NCBI GenBank assembly: GCA_023954045.1
Contig: JAMLIR010000027.1
Location: forward strand, 1-39,912
Length of the DNA stretch: 39,912 nt
Direction: 5' to 3'
DNA from: Burkholderiaceae bacterium
GTDB taxonomy: Bacteria; Pseudomonadota; Gammaproteobacteria; Burkholderiales; Burkholderiaceae_E
Part shown: piece by piece, positions 16,386 to 25,765 of the stretch
Position numbering within the stretch: the stretch's first letter is position 1
Layout of the letters: each line of letters starts with the position of its first letter
The notes under the pieces: generated by a model
Databases searched by the model: none
What the model was told of the DNA's origin: nothing
What the model saw: only the letters and a program-made list of their open reading frames with translations
Translations under genes and position numbers: made by a program

Positions 16386-18353
16386 TCACGCCGCCTGCTC
16401 GGCGAGCGCATCCTCGCCATCGCGGACGATCTCGCCGACCGCATCCGGCTCGACGGCGGCGCCGAGTTCGACGAAGCGCGCGTCGAGCGAGAGGTCGACC
16501 GGGTCGGTCGCGAGCAGGTCGACGACGATGCGGCGCCCCGGCGCGAGGGCCGGCGCGCCCGGCAGCCTGAAGTACAGCGGCGCGTCGGCGAGCCGGACCA
16601 GGTCGTCGCGCACGGCGACGGCCTCGGCGCGGCGCAGCCCTTCCTGCTCGATCCAGCGCAGGCACCAGTAGCGCTCCATCCGGTGCTGGAAGTCGAGGTA
16701 CGCGGAATAGCGCGCCTCGAACGCGCTGATGATCGAGAACAGCTCGGCGTCGTTCTGGCCGAACGGCGGCTTCTCGTCGGCGAGCACCGCGAGCAGCTGC
16801 CGCTGGTTGACCAGGTCGGTGTAGCGGCGCAGCGGCGAGGTCGTCCACATGTACTGCGGCACGCCGAGCCCCTGGTGCGGCAGCGGATGCGTGCCGGTCT
16901 TCACGCGCCCGGCCTGCTGCGACCGATAGACGCCGGGCACGCGGTGGTCGGCCAGCATCAGCGCCCACTCGCTGTTGGCGAGGATCATCATCTCGGCGAC
17001 GATGCGGTCGAGCGGCGCGTCGCGGCGGCGCTGAACGATGCGCACGCGCTCGTCGCCGTCGGCGCGCTCGACGTAGAAGCTGAAGTCCGACCTGAACCGC
17101 GGCTCGGGCTTGCCGCGCACGCGTTCGCGCTGCGCGCCGAGCGCCTGCGTCAGCCGCCACAGCACGCGCAGCGCCTCGCCGCGCGGGTGCCGCAGCGGCG
17201 CGTCGCTGCCCAGCGTCTCCTCGTCGAGCGCGTCTTCGCCGAGCGCGCCGTCGAGCAGGTCGTGGCGCATGTTGTCGACGACGCGGACGCGCTCGGCGCG
17301 CGAGAAGCGCGACACGATCCGCTCGCCCTGCGCGTCGAGGTCGACGTACAGCGACAGCGCGGGCACCTCGCGGCCGGCGTCGAGCGAGAACGCCGCGATC
17401 ACCGCCTCGGGGAGCATCGTCACCTTGTCGCCGGGCATGTAGATCGTCGACATCCGCTCGCGCGCCAGCGCGTCGAGGGCGCGCCCCGGCGCGATCGCGA
17501 GGCCGGGTGCGGCGATGTGCACGCCGACCCGCCAGCGCCCGTCGGGAAGCGGCTGCACCGACAGGCAGTCGTCGATCTCGGTCGTCGTCGAATCGTCGAT
17601 CGAGAACGCCTCGACGCCGGCCGCCGGCAGCGCCTCGAGCCGCGGCGCCGCCTCGACGAGCGCGTCGTCGTGTACGGCGAAGCCGAAGCCGTGCGGGAAG
17701 TATTCGGCGGCGAAGCGCGCGACGTGCAGGCTGCGCGGCGAATCGAAGGCCCCGAGCGCGAGCAGCAGCCGCTCGGGCGTCTGCCGCGTGAGCGCCAGCG
17801 CGCGCTCGAGCGCCTTCCAGGCGAGCGACGCCTTGTCGGGCCGCGCGACGAGCTGCGCGGCCTGCGCGGCGATCTCGGGCGGCAGCTGCCCGGCCGCCAT
17901 CGCCTGCGCCTGCGCCTCGATCGCCTCCTCCTGCTGCCGGCGCCGCTCGATCGCCGCCAGCGCGGCCTGCAGCGTCTCCGGGGGCGCGGGGCGGAAGCGG
18001 CCGCGGCCCTTGCGATGGAAGTGCACCGGCGCGCCGTGCAGCCGCAGCAGCAGCGCGGCCGCCTCGACCGGCCCCGGCGGATGGCCGAAGTAGTCGCGGG
18101 CAAGCTGCTCGAAACCGAATTCGTGCTGCGGAGCGCACTCCCACAGGAAGCCGGCGTCGATATCGTCAGCGAGCCGGCGCGCCGCGGGCAGCAGCGCGTC
18201 GGCCGCCGGCGCGTCGAAGCGCAGCAGCACGTGGCTGGACTTGATCTTGACGCGCTTGCCGCTGGCCAGTTCGACCTGAAGGCTGGCGCCCGCCTCGGAC
18301 AGGACCGAACCCGCCTTGAAGTCGCCGTTGTCGTCGAACAGGAGGTGCTTCAT
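16386..18353 (-). CDS. RNB domain 3'-5' exoribonuclease (RNase II/RNase R type)
   Basis: A 655-residue RNase II-family enzyme that degrades RNA from the 3' end. The start MKHLLFDDNGDFKAGSVLSE matches the betaproteobacterial family with a short N-terminal domain. The RNB domain begins near residue 250 with EAFSIDDSTTTEIDDCLSV, which carries the magnesium-binding aspartates (D253, D254, D261, D262), and continues with the RWRVGVHIAAP run and the conserved TSPLRRYTDLVNQRQL near 490. The C-terminal S1-like end is short. I favour RNase II over RNase R because the N-terminal cold-shock domains of RNase R seem absent. It precedes the tonB-like gene by 23 bases, probably in one transcript. Confidence 0.9.
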   Translation of the reverse strand: MKHLLFDDNGDFKAGSVLSEAGASLQVELASGKRVKIKSSHVLLRFDAPAADALLPAARRLADDIDAGFLWECAPQHEFGFEQLARDYFGHPPGPVEAAALLLRLHGAPVHFHRKGRGRFRPAPPETLQAALAAIERRRQQEEAIEAQAQAMAAGQLPPEIAAQAAQLVARPDKASLAWKALERALALTRQTPERLLLALGAFDSPRSLHVARFAAEYFPHGFGFAVHDDALVEAAPRLEALPAAGVEAFSIDDSTTTEIDDCLSVQPLPDGRWRVGVHIAAPGLAIAPGRALDALARERMSTIYMPGDKVTMLPEAVIAAFSLDAGREVPALSLYVDLDAQGERIVSRFSRAERVRVVDNMRHDLLDGALGEDALDEETLGSDAPLRHPRGEALRVLWRLTQALGAQRERVRGKPEPRFRSDFSFYVERADGDERVRIVQRRRDAPLDRIVAEMMILANSEWALMLADHRVPGVYRSQQAGRVKTGTHPLPHQGLGVPQYMWTTSPLRRYTDLVNQRQLLAVLADEKPPFGQNDAELFSIISAFEARYSAYLDFQHRMERYWCLRWIEQEGLRRAEAVAVRDDLVRLADAPLYFRLPGAPALAPGRRIVVDLLATDPVDLSLDARFVELGAAVEPDAVGEIVRDGEDALAEQAA

Positions 18354-18363
18354 CAGACGGTCG

Positions 18364-18369
18364 ATTATA
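18364..18369 (-). promoter_or_regulatory. Putative -10 element (TATAAT) just upstream of the RNase gene
   Basis: The minus strand reads CTATAATCG here, with a perfect TATAAT at 18369-18364. The ATG at 18353 is only about 11 bases downstream, so transcription starting seven bases after the element would leave a leader of about four bases. No -35 match is seen at the usual distance. Confidence 0.35.
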
Positions 18370-18475
18370 GAGGCGGCCCGCACCCGGGCCCGGGCGTTCG
18401 TCGGCGGCCGATCACCGGTCGACTCCCCGGGCCGAAGGGGTGCCCGGCCCGGCGCGCGACGCGGCGGCGCCCCGG

Positions 18476-19216
18476 CTAGAGCATGATCCCGCCGGAGACC
18501 TCGATCACCGCACCGTTGATGTACGAGGCCTCGTCCGAGGCGAGGAACGCGTAGACGTTGGCGATCTCGTCGGGCTGGCCGAGCCGTCCCAGCGGCACCT
18601 TCTCCACCATCTTCTGCATCACGGCCGGCGGGATCGAGTCCAGGATCGGCGTGGCGACGAAGCCGGGACAGACGGCGATCGCGCGCACGCCCTTCGGACC
18701 GAGCTCGCGCGCCCAGGTCTTGGTGAAGCCGATCAGCCCTGCCTTGGTCGCGGCGTAGTTGGTCTGGCCGAAGTTCCCGTACAGGCCGACCACCGACGAC
18801 GCGTTGAGGATCACGCCGGCGCCCTGCACGATCATCGTGTCGGCGACCGCCTGCGTGCACAGGAACACGCCCTTCAGGTTCACGTCGATCACGCGGTCGA
18901 ACTGCTCCGCGCTCATCTTCACCAGTCGCGCATCCTGCGTGATCCCCGCGTTGTTGACCAGGCAGTCGATGCGGCCCCAGGCGGACTTGACCGCCGCGAC
19001 CATCGCGACGACGCTGGCCGCGTCGGTGACGTCGAGCTGCACCGCGAGCGCCTCGGCGCCCGACGCGGCGAGCGCCGCGCGCGCCTCCTCGACCCGGCGC
19101 GCGTCGAGGTCGGCGATTGCGACCCGCGCTCCCTCGCGCGCGAACTTGCGCGCCGTGGCCATCCCGATGCCGCCGGTCGCGCCGGTGATGATCGCCACCT
19201 TGTCCTTCAGCCTCAT
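18476..19216 (-). CDS. SDR family acetoacetyl-CoA/3-oxoacyl-ACP reductase
   Basis: A 246-residue short-chain dehydrogenase. The NADP-binding motif TGATGGIG is at 11-18, NNAG at 88-91, and the catalytic residues fall in [21 protein letters not shown] (S141, Y154, K158). The C-terminal CPGFVATPI and the end VIEVSGG resemble FabG/PhbB reductases. FabG reduces 3-oxoacyl-ACP in fatty acid synthesis; PhbB reduces acetoacetyl-CoA for polyhydroxybutyrate. Neither choice can be settled here, so I give no symbol. It lies after the YqiA-like gene with a four-base overlap. About 120 bases of GC-rich sequence separate it from the RNase gene; a 6-bp stem (18427-18447) lies there without a T run. Confidence 0.88.
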   Translation of the reverse strand: MRLKDKVAIITGATGGIGMATARKFAREGARVAIADLDARRVEEARAALAASGAEALAVQLDVTDAASVVAMVAAVKSAWGRIDCLVNNAGITQDARLVKMSAEQFDRVIDVNLKGVFLCTQAVADTMIVQGAGVILNASSVVGLYGNFGQTNYAATKAGLIGFTKTWARELGPKGVRAIAVCPGFVATPILDSIPPAVMQKMVEKVPLGRLGQPDEIANVYAFLASDEASYINGAVIEVSGGIML

Positions 19217-19836
19217 GTCTGCTCCGTTTTAGAGTCCGAACCCGGTTCGTCGTCGCCCAGGCCGGCGAAGTCGAGCACCCGCCCGACGAGCCCGGCGAAG
19301 TCCGACAGCCCGTGGTCGCCGCCTTCGAGAAGGACCGTCGGCACGCCATGGTATTTCGCGACCATCTCGCGCCAGTCGAGCAGCTCGTCGCCCCTGGCCG
19401 CGATCAGCAGGTAGCGCTCCGGCCGGCTCGGGGCGGCGACCTCGAGGCGCGCCAGTTCGTCCAGGTAGCGCGGCTCGAACACGAACTCGTCGTCGCTGTG
19501 GTACATGCGCTGCGCGCCCGTGTGTGCCGCGAGGTCGCGCGCCGGAAAGATCGCCGGGTTCAGCAGGACCGCCCGGCAGCCGCAGCGCTCGGCCAGCCAG
19601 GTCGCGTAATACCCGCCGAGCGAGCTGCCGACCAGCGTGTCGGCCGGACCGGGCGCGAGCTCGCGCAGCACCAGATCGACCGCGGTGGCCGGGGACGCCG
19701 GCAGTTGCGGGCAGGCGAAGCGCGCGCCGAGCCCGCGCCCGGCCAGCCGCGCCGCGAGCAGGCGCGCCTTGAACGACTGCGGCGACGATCGGAAACCGTG
19801 CAGGTAGATCAGGCGCGGCGACGCGACGCGGTCCAT
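19213..19836 (-). CDS. YqiA-like alpha/beta hydrolase (esterase)
   Basis: A 207-residue alpha/beta hydrolase of the YqiA/YcfP group. The N-terminus [19 protein letters not shown] is typical, the nucleophile elbow [11 protein letters not shown] contains S72, and the C-terminal GGDHGLSDF contains the likely catalytic histidine. YqiA proteins have esterase activity on short acyl substrates in vitro, with unclear physiology. The gene starts one base after the mpl stop and overlaps the SDR gene by four bases, so it is part of the mpl-to-mgtE run. No signal peptide is seen, so it should be cytoplasmic. Confidence 0.85.
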   Translation of the reverse strand: MDRVASPRLIYLHGFRSSPQSFKARLLAARLAGRGLGARFACPQLPASPATAVDLVLRELAPGPADTLVGSSLGGYYATWLAERCGCRAVLLNPAIFPARDLAAHTGAQRMYHSDDEFVFEPRYLDELARLEVAAPSRPERYLLIAARGDELLDWREMVAKYHGVPTVLLEGGDHGLSDFAGLVGRVLDFAGLGDDEPGSDSKTEQT

Positions 19837-19837
19837 G

Positions 19838-21199
19838 TCACCGGCCAGCCAGCGCCTCGAGCAGGCGCTGGTGGATCCCGCCGAACCCGCCGTTGCTCAT
19901 CACCAGGATCGTGTCGCCCGCCCGCGCCTCGGCGACGATCGCCGCGACCAGCCGCTCGAAATCGGGCTCGACCCGCGCGCGCTCGCCCAGCGGCGCCAGC
20001 GCCGCGGCCGCATCCCAGCCGAGTCCGCCGCTGTAGCAGAACACCCGGTCCGCGGCCGCGAGGCTCGCCGGCAGCTGCGCGGCCATCGTCCCCAGCTTCA
20101 TCGTGTTCGAGCGCGGCTCGAGCACCGCGAGGATCCGCGCCGATGCGCCGAGCCGCTCGCGCAGGCCGGCCAGCGTCGTCGCGATCGCCGTCGGGTGGTG
20201 GGCGAAGTCGTCGATGACCGCGACCCCGCCGGCCCGCCCGCGCAACTCGAGTCGCCGCCGGACACCGCCGAAGCCGGCCAGCGCGTCGATCGCGCGCGAC
20301 GGGTCGACGCCCGCGTGCCGTGCGGCGGCGATCGCCGCCAGCGCGTTCGCACGGCTGTGCGCGCCCGGCAGCGCGAGTTCGCAGCGGCCGAGGCGCTGCT
20401 CGCCCAGGTGAACGTCGAAGGCCGTTGCATTCGCCCGCTCCTCGATCCCGTCGAGCCACCAGCCCTGCCGCGACAGGAAATCCTCGCGCTCGCTCCAGAG
20501 CCCGCGCGCCAGCACGCGGCCGAGCGCCGGCTCGCTCGCGTTCACGACGAGCCTGCCGTTGCGCGGTACGGTCCGCACCAGATGGTGGAATTGGGTCTCG
20601 ATGGCCGCAAGATCCGGGAAGATGTCGGCGTGATCGAACTCGAGGTTGTTCAGGATCGCGGTGCGCGGCCGGTAGTGGACGAACTTCGATCGCTTGTCGA
20701 AGAAGGCCGTGTCGTACTCGTCCGCCTCGATGACGAACAGTTCGCCGCCGCCGAGCCGCGCGGAGACCGGGAAGTCGACTGGCACTCCGCCGATCAGGAA
20801 GCCGGGCGTGCGCCCGCCCGCCTCGAGGATCCAGGCGAGCATCGACGCGGTGGTCGTCTTGCCGTGGGTTCCCGCGACAGCGAGCACCCACTTTCCGTAG
20901 AGAACCTGCTCGGCGAGCCACTGCGGACCGGAGGTGTAGGGCTGCCGCGCGTCGAGGATCGCCTCGATGAGCGGGTTGCCGCGCGACACGACGTTGCCCA
21001 CGACCCACAAGTCGGGGGCGATCGACAGCTGCGATGCGTCGAAGCCCTCGACCAGATCGATGCCCAGCGAACGCAACTGGTCGCTCATCGGGGGATAGAC
21101 GTTCGCGTCGCAACCGGTGACGCGGTGGCCGGCCTGCCTCGCGATCGCCGCGATGCCGCCCATGAAGGTCCCGCAGATGCCGAGGATGTGGATATGCAT
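19838..21199 (-). CDS. mpl: UDP-N-acetylmuramate:L-alanyl-gamma-D-glutamyl-meso-diaminopimelate ligase
   Basis: A 453-residue Mur ligase that attaches the recycled tripeptide L-Ala-gamma-D-Glu-meso-Dap to UDP-MurNAc in peptidoglycan recycling. It begins with MHIHILGICGTFMGGIA, the Mpl form of the glycine motif, and has the ATP-binding loop AGTHGKTTTAS at 109-119. The IEADEYDTAFFDKRSKFVHYRP segment, near residue 180, is specific to Mpl among Mur ligases; in MurC this part differs. NLEFDHADIFPD follows. It is the first gene of the minus-strand run. It pairs functionally with ampD at 35038-35604, both acting on recycled muropeptides. The start ATG has no strong ribosome-binding site. Confidence 0.95.
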   Translation of the reverse strand: MHIHILGICGTFMGGIAAIARQAGHRVTGCDANVYPPMSDQLRSLGIDLVEGFDASQLSIAPDLWVVGNVVSRGNPLIEAILDARQPYTSGPQWLAEQVLYGKWVLAVAGTHGKTTTASMLAWILEAGGRTPGFLIGGVPVDFPVSARLGGGELFVIEADEYDTAFFDKRSKFVHYRPRTAILNNLEFDHADIFPDLAAIETQFHHLVRTVPRNGRLVVNASEPALGRVLARGLWSEREDFLSRQGWWLDGIEERANATAFDVHLGEQRLGRCELALPGAHSRANALAAIAAARHAGVDPSRAIDALAGFGGVRRRLELRGRAGGVAVIDDFAHHPTAIATTLAGLRERLGASARILAVLEPRSNTMKLGTMAAQLPASLAAADRVFCYSGGLGWDAAAALAPLGERARVEPDFERLVAAIVAEARAGDTILVMSNGGFGGIHQRLLEALAGR

Positions 21200-21234
21200 C
21201 GGAGCGATAATGGCGAGCCACGGATTCTACAGAC
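21200..21234. promoter_or_regulatory. Short divergent promoter region between mpl and the unknown gene
   Basis: Only 35 bases separate the two divergent starts. The plus strand contains GATAAT at 21206-21211, a candidate -10 for the unknown gene; the minus strand contains TAGAAT at 21229-21224, a candidate -10 for mpl. Neither has a recognisable -35, and each -35 would lie in the opposite coding region. The two transcripts would start only a base or two apart or overlap. Confidence 0.35.
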
Positions 21235-21825
21235 ATGCACGAAGCCCCCGACCCGCTGCGGCTCGAGCTCGCCGCCGCCGCGGCGCGCCTGATCGCCGAC
21301 TCCGGCCACGACTACGCGAGCGCGAAGCGCAAAGCGCTTCGCCAGGTGCTGGGCGACGCACCCGCGCCGCGCGGCTCGATTCCCGACAACGACGAAATCG
21401 ACGCGGCGCTGCGCGAGCACCTCGAGCTGTTCGACGTCGACCATGCGCGCCGCGTCGCGCGCCGGCGGCGGACCGCCGCCGCCCTGATGCAGCGGCTGCG
21501 GGCTTTCCACCCGTACCTGACGGGTGCGGTCTGGAAGGGCATCGTCACCGAACACGCGCCGATCCACCTGCAGCTGTTCCACGATAACCCGAAGGACGTC
21601 GAGATCGCGCTGCTCAACGAGGGCGTCGACTTCGAGGTGTCCACCGTCCCGCACTTCCGCAGCGGCGCCGAGGTCGAGGCGATCGGTTTCTATCTGGACG
21701 ACGCCCCGGTGCTGCTGTCGCTCTATGGACACGACGACCTGCGCGGCGCACTGAAGGGGGGACCGGCAGGCGCCGAGCGCGGGGATCGCGACGCGCTGCT
21801 CGAGCGCCTCGAGCGAGCCGCATGA
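21235..21825 (+). CDS. Conserved hypothetical protein beside mpl, possible nucleotidyltransferase-like
   Basis: I do not recognise the function. The protein is 196 residues, soluble and without signal peptide. The N-terminal half is helical and highly charged, with HARRVARRRR near residue 70. The middle contains LTGAVWKGIV and, downstream, KDVEIALLNEGVDFEV, a pattern that resembles the Dx[DE] core of nucleotidyltransferases, although the spacing from the glycine is longer than usual. As I recall, relatives are sometimes annotated as UDP-N-acetylmuramate-alanine ligase because of their position next to mpl; no Mur ligase motif or ATP loop is present, so that name should not be used. It overlaps the TlpA-like gene by four bases. 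Confidence 0.65.
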   Translation: MHEAPDPLRLELAAAAARLIADSGHDYASAKRKALRQVLGDAPAPRGSIPDNDEIDAALREHLELFDVDHARRVARRRRTAAALMQRLRAFHPYLTGAVWKGIVTEHAPIHLQLFHDNPKDVEIALLNEGVDFEVSTVPHFRSGAEVEAIGFYLDDAPVLLSLYGHDDLRGALKGGPAGAERGDRDALLERLERAA

Positions 21826-22349
21826 ACCGCCGGCGCTGGCTCGGACTCGGCGCGCTCGCGCTCGGACTCGGCGGCTTCGGCGCGTGGGTCGCCTCGCGAC
21901 GCTACGCGGTCGGCGACGCCGACCATGCCGCGATCGAGTTGCTCTACGGACTCACGCTGCCCGACGCCGTCGGCGTGCCCACGCCGCTCGCCACGCTGCG
22001 TGGCCAGCCGCTCGTCGTCAACTTCTGGGCAACCTGGTGTCCGCCCTGCATCGAGGAGATGCCCGAACTGAACGCCTTCGACGCGGAGTTTCGGAGCCGC
22101 GGACTGCGGATCGTCGGCATCGGCATCGATTCTGCATCCAACATCAGCCAATTTTCACGCAAGACGCCGATGCGTTATCCTCTGCTGGTGGCCGACGGTG
22201 GTGGGCTCGAACTCGTTCGGCTGCTGGGCGACACCGCCGGCGCCCTGCCGTTCACCGTGGTGGTCGGCCGCGACGGCCGGGTCACCTGGCGGGCTCTCGG
22301 GCGCTTCAAGACGGCGGCCCTGCGCGAGGCGGTGCTCGCCATCCTTTGA
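21822..22349 (+). CDS. TlpA/ResA-like thiol-disulfide oxidoreductase
   Basis: A 175-residue membrane-anchored thioredoxin-fold protein. The N-terminus [22 protein letters not shown] is a membrane anchor or uncleaved signal, with the rest in the periplasm. The active site is ATWCPPC at 70-76 with C73 and C76 flanking two prolines, and the cis-proline segment [13 protein letters not shown] is near residue 140. TlpA/ResA proteins reduce disulfides in apocytochrome c or copper centres during cytochrome assembly. Here it precedes aroQ, an unrelated metabolic gene, but the order is one I recall from other betaproteobacteria. Start and end overlap neighbours on the plus strand, so it is probably cotranscribed with the preceding gene. 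Confidence 0.9.
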   Translation: MNRRRWLGLGALALGLGGFGAWVASRRYAVGDADHAAIELLYGLTLPDAVGVPTPLATLRGQPLVVNFWATWCPPCIEEMPELNAFDAEFRSRGLRIVGIGIDSASNISQFSRKTPMRYPLLVADGGGLELVRLLGDTAGALPFTVVVGRDGRVTWRALGRFKTAALREAVLAIL

Positions 22350-22377
22350 GGCGCGGCCCTTCCAGCGACGCGAGTGC

Positions 22378-22406
22378 TGGCGTTCCGGCCTGAACAGGCG
22401 TATAAA
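22378..22406 (+). promoter_or_regulatory. Putative promoter of aroQ-accB-accC
   Basis: In the 103-base gap between the TlpA-like gene and aroQ, a -10-like TATAAA lies at 22401-22406 and a weak -35-like TGGCGT at 22378-22383, with 17 bases between. The A/T-rich segment that follows stands out from the GC-rich surroundings. It would drive aroQ, accB and accC together. Confidence 0.45.
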
Positions 22407-22452
22407 GGCGCACAATTTCGCCAAACTACGCCTAATTTCAGCGAACTCACCG

Positions 22453-22938
22453 ATGTCAAGACTATTGTGGGTCATCCACGGCCCCAACCTGAACCTGCTC
22501 GGCGAGCGCGAGCCGGGCATCTACGGCGCCGCGACGCTCGCGCAGATCGACGCCGAGCTGGCGAAGATCGCCAAGGCGCATGGCCACCGGCTGGAGAGCT
22601 TCCAGTCGAACCACGAGGGGGCGCTGGTCGACCGGATCCAGTCGGCGCGCAAGGCCGGCGTCGACTTCATCGTGATCAACCCGGCGGCGTTCACCCACAC
22701 CAGCGTCGCACTGCGCGACGCGCTGGCGGCGGTGGGCGTGCCGTTCATCGAAGTGCACCTGTCCAACATCCATCGCCGCGAGGCGTTCCGGCACCACTCG
22801 TACCTGTCGGACCTGGCGACCGGGGTCGTGGTCGGCCTCGGCCCGATCGGATACCGGCTTGCCGTGCAGGCTGCGATCGAATCGCTGCGCGCGGGCGACG
22901 CCGCAGCACCGGCGCGGCGCTCCCCCAGAAAGGCCTGA
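22453..22938 (+). CDS. aroQ: Type II 3-dehydroquinate dehydratase
   Basis: A 161-residue type II dehydroquinase that converts 3-dehydroquinate to 3-dehydroshikimate in the shikimate pathway. The start motif [18 protein letters not shown] contains the catalytic tyrosine Y24; the [16 protein letters not shown] segment and [17 protein letters not shown] hold the remaining active-site residues. Type II enzymes are dodecamers with a trans elimination. The ATG at 22453 was chosen over longer in-frame starts since the family motif begins within ten residues. The C-terminus is slightly longer than in other family members ([12 protein letters not shown]). It pairs functionally with aroE in this window and precedes accB by four bases. 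Confidence 0.95.
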   Translation: MSRLLWVIHGPNLNLLGEREPGIYGAATLAQIDAELAKIAKAHGHRLESFQSNHEGALVDRIQSARKAGVDFIVINPAAFTHTSVALRDALAAVGVPFIEVHLSNIHRREAFRHHSYLSDLATGVVVGLGPIGYRLAVQAAIESLRAGDAAAPARRSPRKA

Positions 22939-22942
22939 ATCC

Positions 22943-23398
<456 letters not shown>

Positions 23399-23399
23399 C

Positions 23400-24749
23400 A
23401 TGTTCGAGAAGCTGCTGATCGCCAATCGCGGCGAGATCGCCCTGCGCATCCAGCGGGCCTGCCGCGAGCTCGGCATCAAGACGGTGGTCGTGCATTCGCA
23501 GGCCGACACCGAAGCAAAGTACGTGAAGCTGGCCGACGAGTCGGTCTGCATCGGCCCGCCGGCGTCGCGCGACAGCTACCTGAACGTGCCCGCGATCATC
23601 AGCGCGGCCGAGGTCACCGACGCCGAGGCGATCCATCCGGGCTACGGGTTCCTGTCCGAGAACGCCGACTTCGCCGAGCGCGTCGAGAAGAGCGGCTTCG
23701 TCTTCATCGGGCCGCGGCCCGAGTCGATCCGCCTGATGGGCGACAAGGTATCGGCCAAGGAGGCCATGACCAAGGCCGGGGTACCGGTGGTGCCGGGCTC
23801 GGAGGGCGCGCTGCCCGAGGATCCGAAAGAGGTCATGCGGATCGCGCGCACGGTCGGCTACCCGGTGATCATCAAGGCGGCGGGCGGCGGCGGCGGGCGC
23901 GGCATGCGCGTGGTCCACACCGAGGCGGCCCTTCTGAACGCGGTCGCGATGACCCGGACCGAGGCGCAGGCTGCTTTCAACAACGCGTCGGTCTACCTCG
24001 AGAAGTTCCTCGAGAACCCCAGGCACATCGAGATCCAGGTGCTTGCCGACGAGTACCGCAGCGCGGTCTACCTCGGCGAGCGCGACTGCTCGATGCAGCG
24101 CCGGCACCAGAAGATCATCGAGGAAGGCCCGGCGCCGGGCATCAGCCGGCGGCTGATCGACCGCATCGGCGCGCGCTGCGCGGACGCCTGCCGCAGGATC
24201 GGCTACCGCGGCGCGGGTACGTTCGAGTTCCTCTACGAGAACGGCGAGTTCTACTTCATCGAAATGAACACCCGGGTGCAGGTCGAGCACCCGGTCACCG
24301 AGCTGATCACCGGGATCGACATCGTCCAGGAGCAGATCCGCATCGCCGCGGGCGAGAAGCTGCGCTTCAGGCAGCGCGACGTCGTGATCAAGGGACACGC
24401 GATCGAGTGCCGGATCAACGCCGAGGATCCCTACAAGTTCACGCCTTCGCCGGGGCGGATCACCGCCTGGCATCCGCCGGGCGGCCCCGGGATCCGCGTC
24501 GACTCGCACGCCTACACGAACTACTTCGTCCCGCCGAACTACGACTCGATGATCGCGAAGGTGCTCGCCTACGGCGACACGCGCGACCAGGCGATCCGGC
24601 GCATGCGGATCGCGCTGTCGGAAATGGCCATCGAGGGAATCCAGACCAACCTGGCGCTGCATCGCGAACTGTTCGCCGACGCGCGCTTCGTGACCGGCGG
24701 GACCTCGATCCACTATCTCGAGCAGAAGCTCGCGCTGCGCGGGGCCTGA
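23400..24749 (+). CDS. accC: Acetyl-CoA carboxylase, biotin carboxylase subunit
   Basis: A 449-residue biotin carboxylase of the usual length. It starts with [17 protein letters not shown], contains the ATP-grasp glycine loop [11 protein letters not shown] near residue 160, and the Mg-ATP and bicarbonate residues in [14 protein letters not shown] near 288-301. The C-terminal domain has [15 protein letters not shown]. It uses ATP and bicarbonate to carboxylate biotin on AccB. Its start lies one base after the accB stop. The product works with AccA and AccD, which are elsewhere. Confidence 0.97.
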   Translation: MFEKLLIANRGEIALRIQRACRELGIKTVVVHSQADTEAKYVKLADESVCIGPPASRDSYLNVPAIISAAEVTDAEAIHPGYGFLSENADFAERVEKSGFVFIGPRPESIRLMGDKVSAKEAMTKAGVPVVPGSEGALPEDPKEVMRIARTVGYPVIIKAAGGGGGRGMRVVHTEAALLNAVAMTRTEAQAAFNNASVYLEKFLENPRHIEIQVLADEYRSAVYLGERDCSMQRRHQKIIEEGPAPGISRRLIDRIGARCADACRRIGYRGAGTFEFLYENGEFYFIEMNTRVQVEHPVTELITGIDIVQEQIRIAAGEKLRFRQRDVVIKGHAIECRINAEDPYKFTPSPGRITAWHPPGGPGIRVDSHAYTNYFVPPNYDSMIAKVLAYGDTRDQAIRRMRIALSEMAIEGIQTNLALHRELFADARFVTGGTSIHYLEQKLALRGA

Positions 24750-24790
24750 GGGCGCCGGTACAGCGCGGGGTCGCCGCACGCGAGACGCCC

Positions 24791-25711
24791 ATGTGGTCCG
24801 AGATCGTCTTCGTCGTCGAGCGCGACGCGGTCGACGCGTGGTCCGACGCGCTGCTCGAGGCGGGCGCGGCGTCGGTGCAGGCCGAGGACGCCGACGCCGA
24901 GTCGGCCGACGAGGCGCCGCTGTTCGGCGAGCCCGGCGAGCCTGCGCCAGCGAGCGGCTGGCTGCGCACCCGGCTGGCCGCACTCGTCGACGCCGGTACC
25001 GACGCGCAGGCGCTGCTGGCGCGCGCCGGCGCGATCTGCGCGCATGACCCCCCTTCCCGCTTCGAGTCTCGTCCCGTGCCCGACCAGGACTGGGTGCGTG
25101 CAACGCAGGCGCAGTTCGCGCCGATCCCGGTCGGGCGCCGGCTGTGGATCACGCCGTCGTGGCACCTGCCCGGCGAGGGCGGCGCGCCGTCCCCGGTGCG
25201 CTCGATCGAGGGCCGGCACGCGATCGTCCTCGATCCGGGCCTCGCGTTCGGCACCGGCAGCCACCCGACGACGCGACTGTGCCTCGAGTGGCTCGACGAG
25301 CACCTGCGCGGCGGCGAGAGCGTGATCGACTACGGCTGCGGCTCCGGGATCCTGGCGATCGCCGCGGCACGGCTCGGCGCGGCGCGCGTCTGCGCGATCG
25401 ACATCGACACGCAGGCGCTCGAGAGCGCGCGGCGCAATGCGGCCGTCAACGGCGTGACGCTGGACATCCGCGCGACGACCGACGCGCGGCCCGACCCGGC
25501 CGACGTGGTCGTCGCCAACATCCTCGCCAATCCGCTGCGGATCCTCGCGCCGCTGCTCTCGGCGCTGGTGGCGCCCGACGGCCGGCTGGTCCTCGCCGGC
25601 TTGCTGGACCGACAGGCTTCCGGGATCGCCGCCTGCTACCCGGCCATCGCGCTCGAGCCCTGGCGCTCGCTCGATGGCTGGACTTGTCTCGCCGGAGTAC
25701 GCCGGTCATGA
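24791..25711 (+). CDS. prmA: Ribosomal protein L11 methyltransferase
   Basis: A 306-residue PrmA, which trimethylates ribosomal protein L11 at several sites. The N-terminal substrate-recognition domain covers about the first 90 residues; the methyltransferase domain has SVIDYGCGSGILAIAAARLGA near 178 as the SAM-binding motif I and VVVANILANPL near 239 as motif IV. The DPGLAFGTGSHPTTRLCLEWL run near 152 is typical of PrmA. It follows accC after 41 bases. The N-terminal part is Ala/Asp/Glu-rich (SVQAEDADAESADE). The ATG at 24791 is preferred to a longer reading of the same frame starting in accC. Confidence 0.93.
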   Translation: MWSEIVFVVERDAVDAWSDALLEAGAASVQAEDADAESADEAPLFGEPGEPAPASGWLRTRLAALVDAGTDAQALLARAGAICAHDPPSRFESRPVPDQDWVRATQAQFAPIPVGRRLWITPSWHLPGEGGAPSPVRSIEGRHAIVLDPGLAFGTGSHPTTRLCLEWLDEHLRGGESVIDYGCGSGILAIAAARLGAARVCAIDIDTQALESARRNAAVNGVTLDIRATTDARPDPADVVVANILANPLRILAPLLSALVAPDGRLVLAGLLDRQASGIAACYPAIALEPWRSLDGWTCLAGVRRS

Positions 25712-25765
25712 TCGGGATCGGTTGCGCGCACGCCGCGCGTACCTTCCGCTGAATCACCGCTTCCC

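Noticed and set aside
18427-18447. CCGGGC/GCCCGG stem after the SDR reductase gene.
   Set aside because: Six pairs, no T run, and GC-rich sequence makes such stems common by chance.
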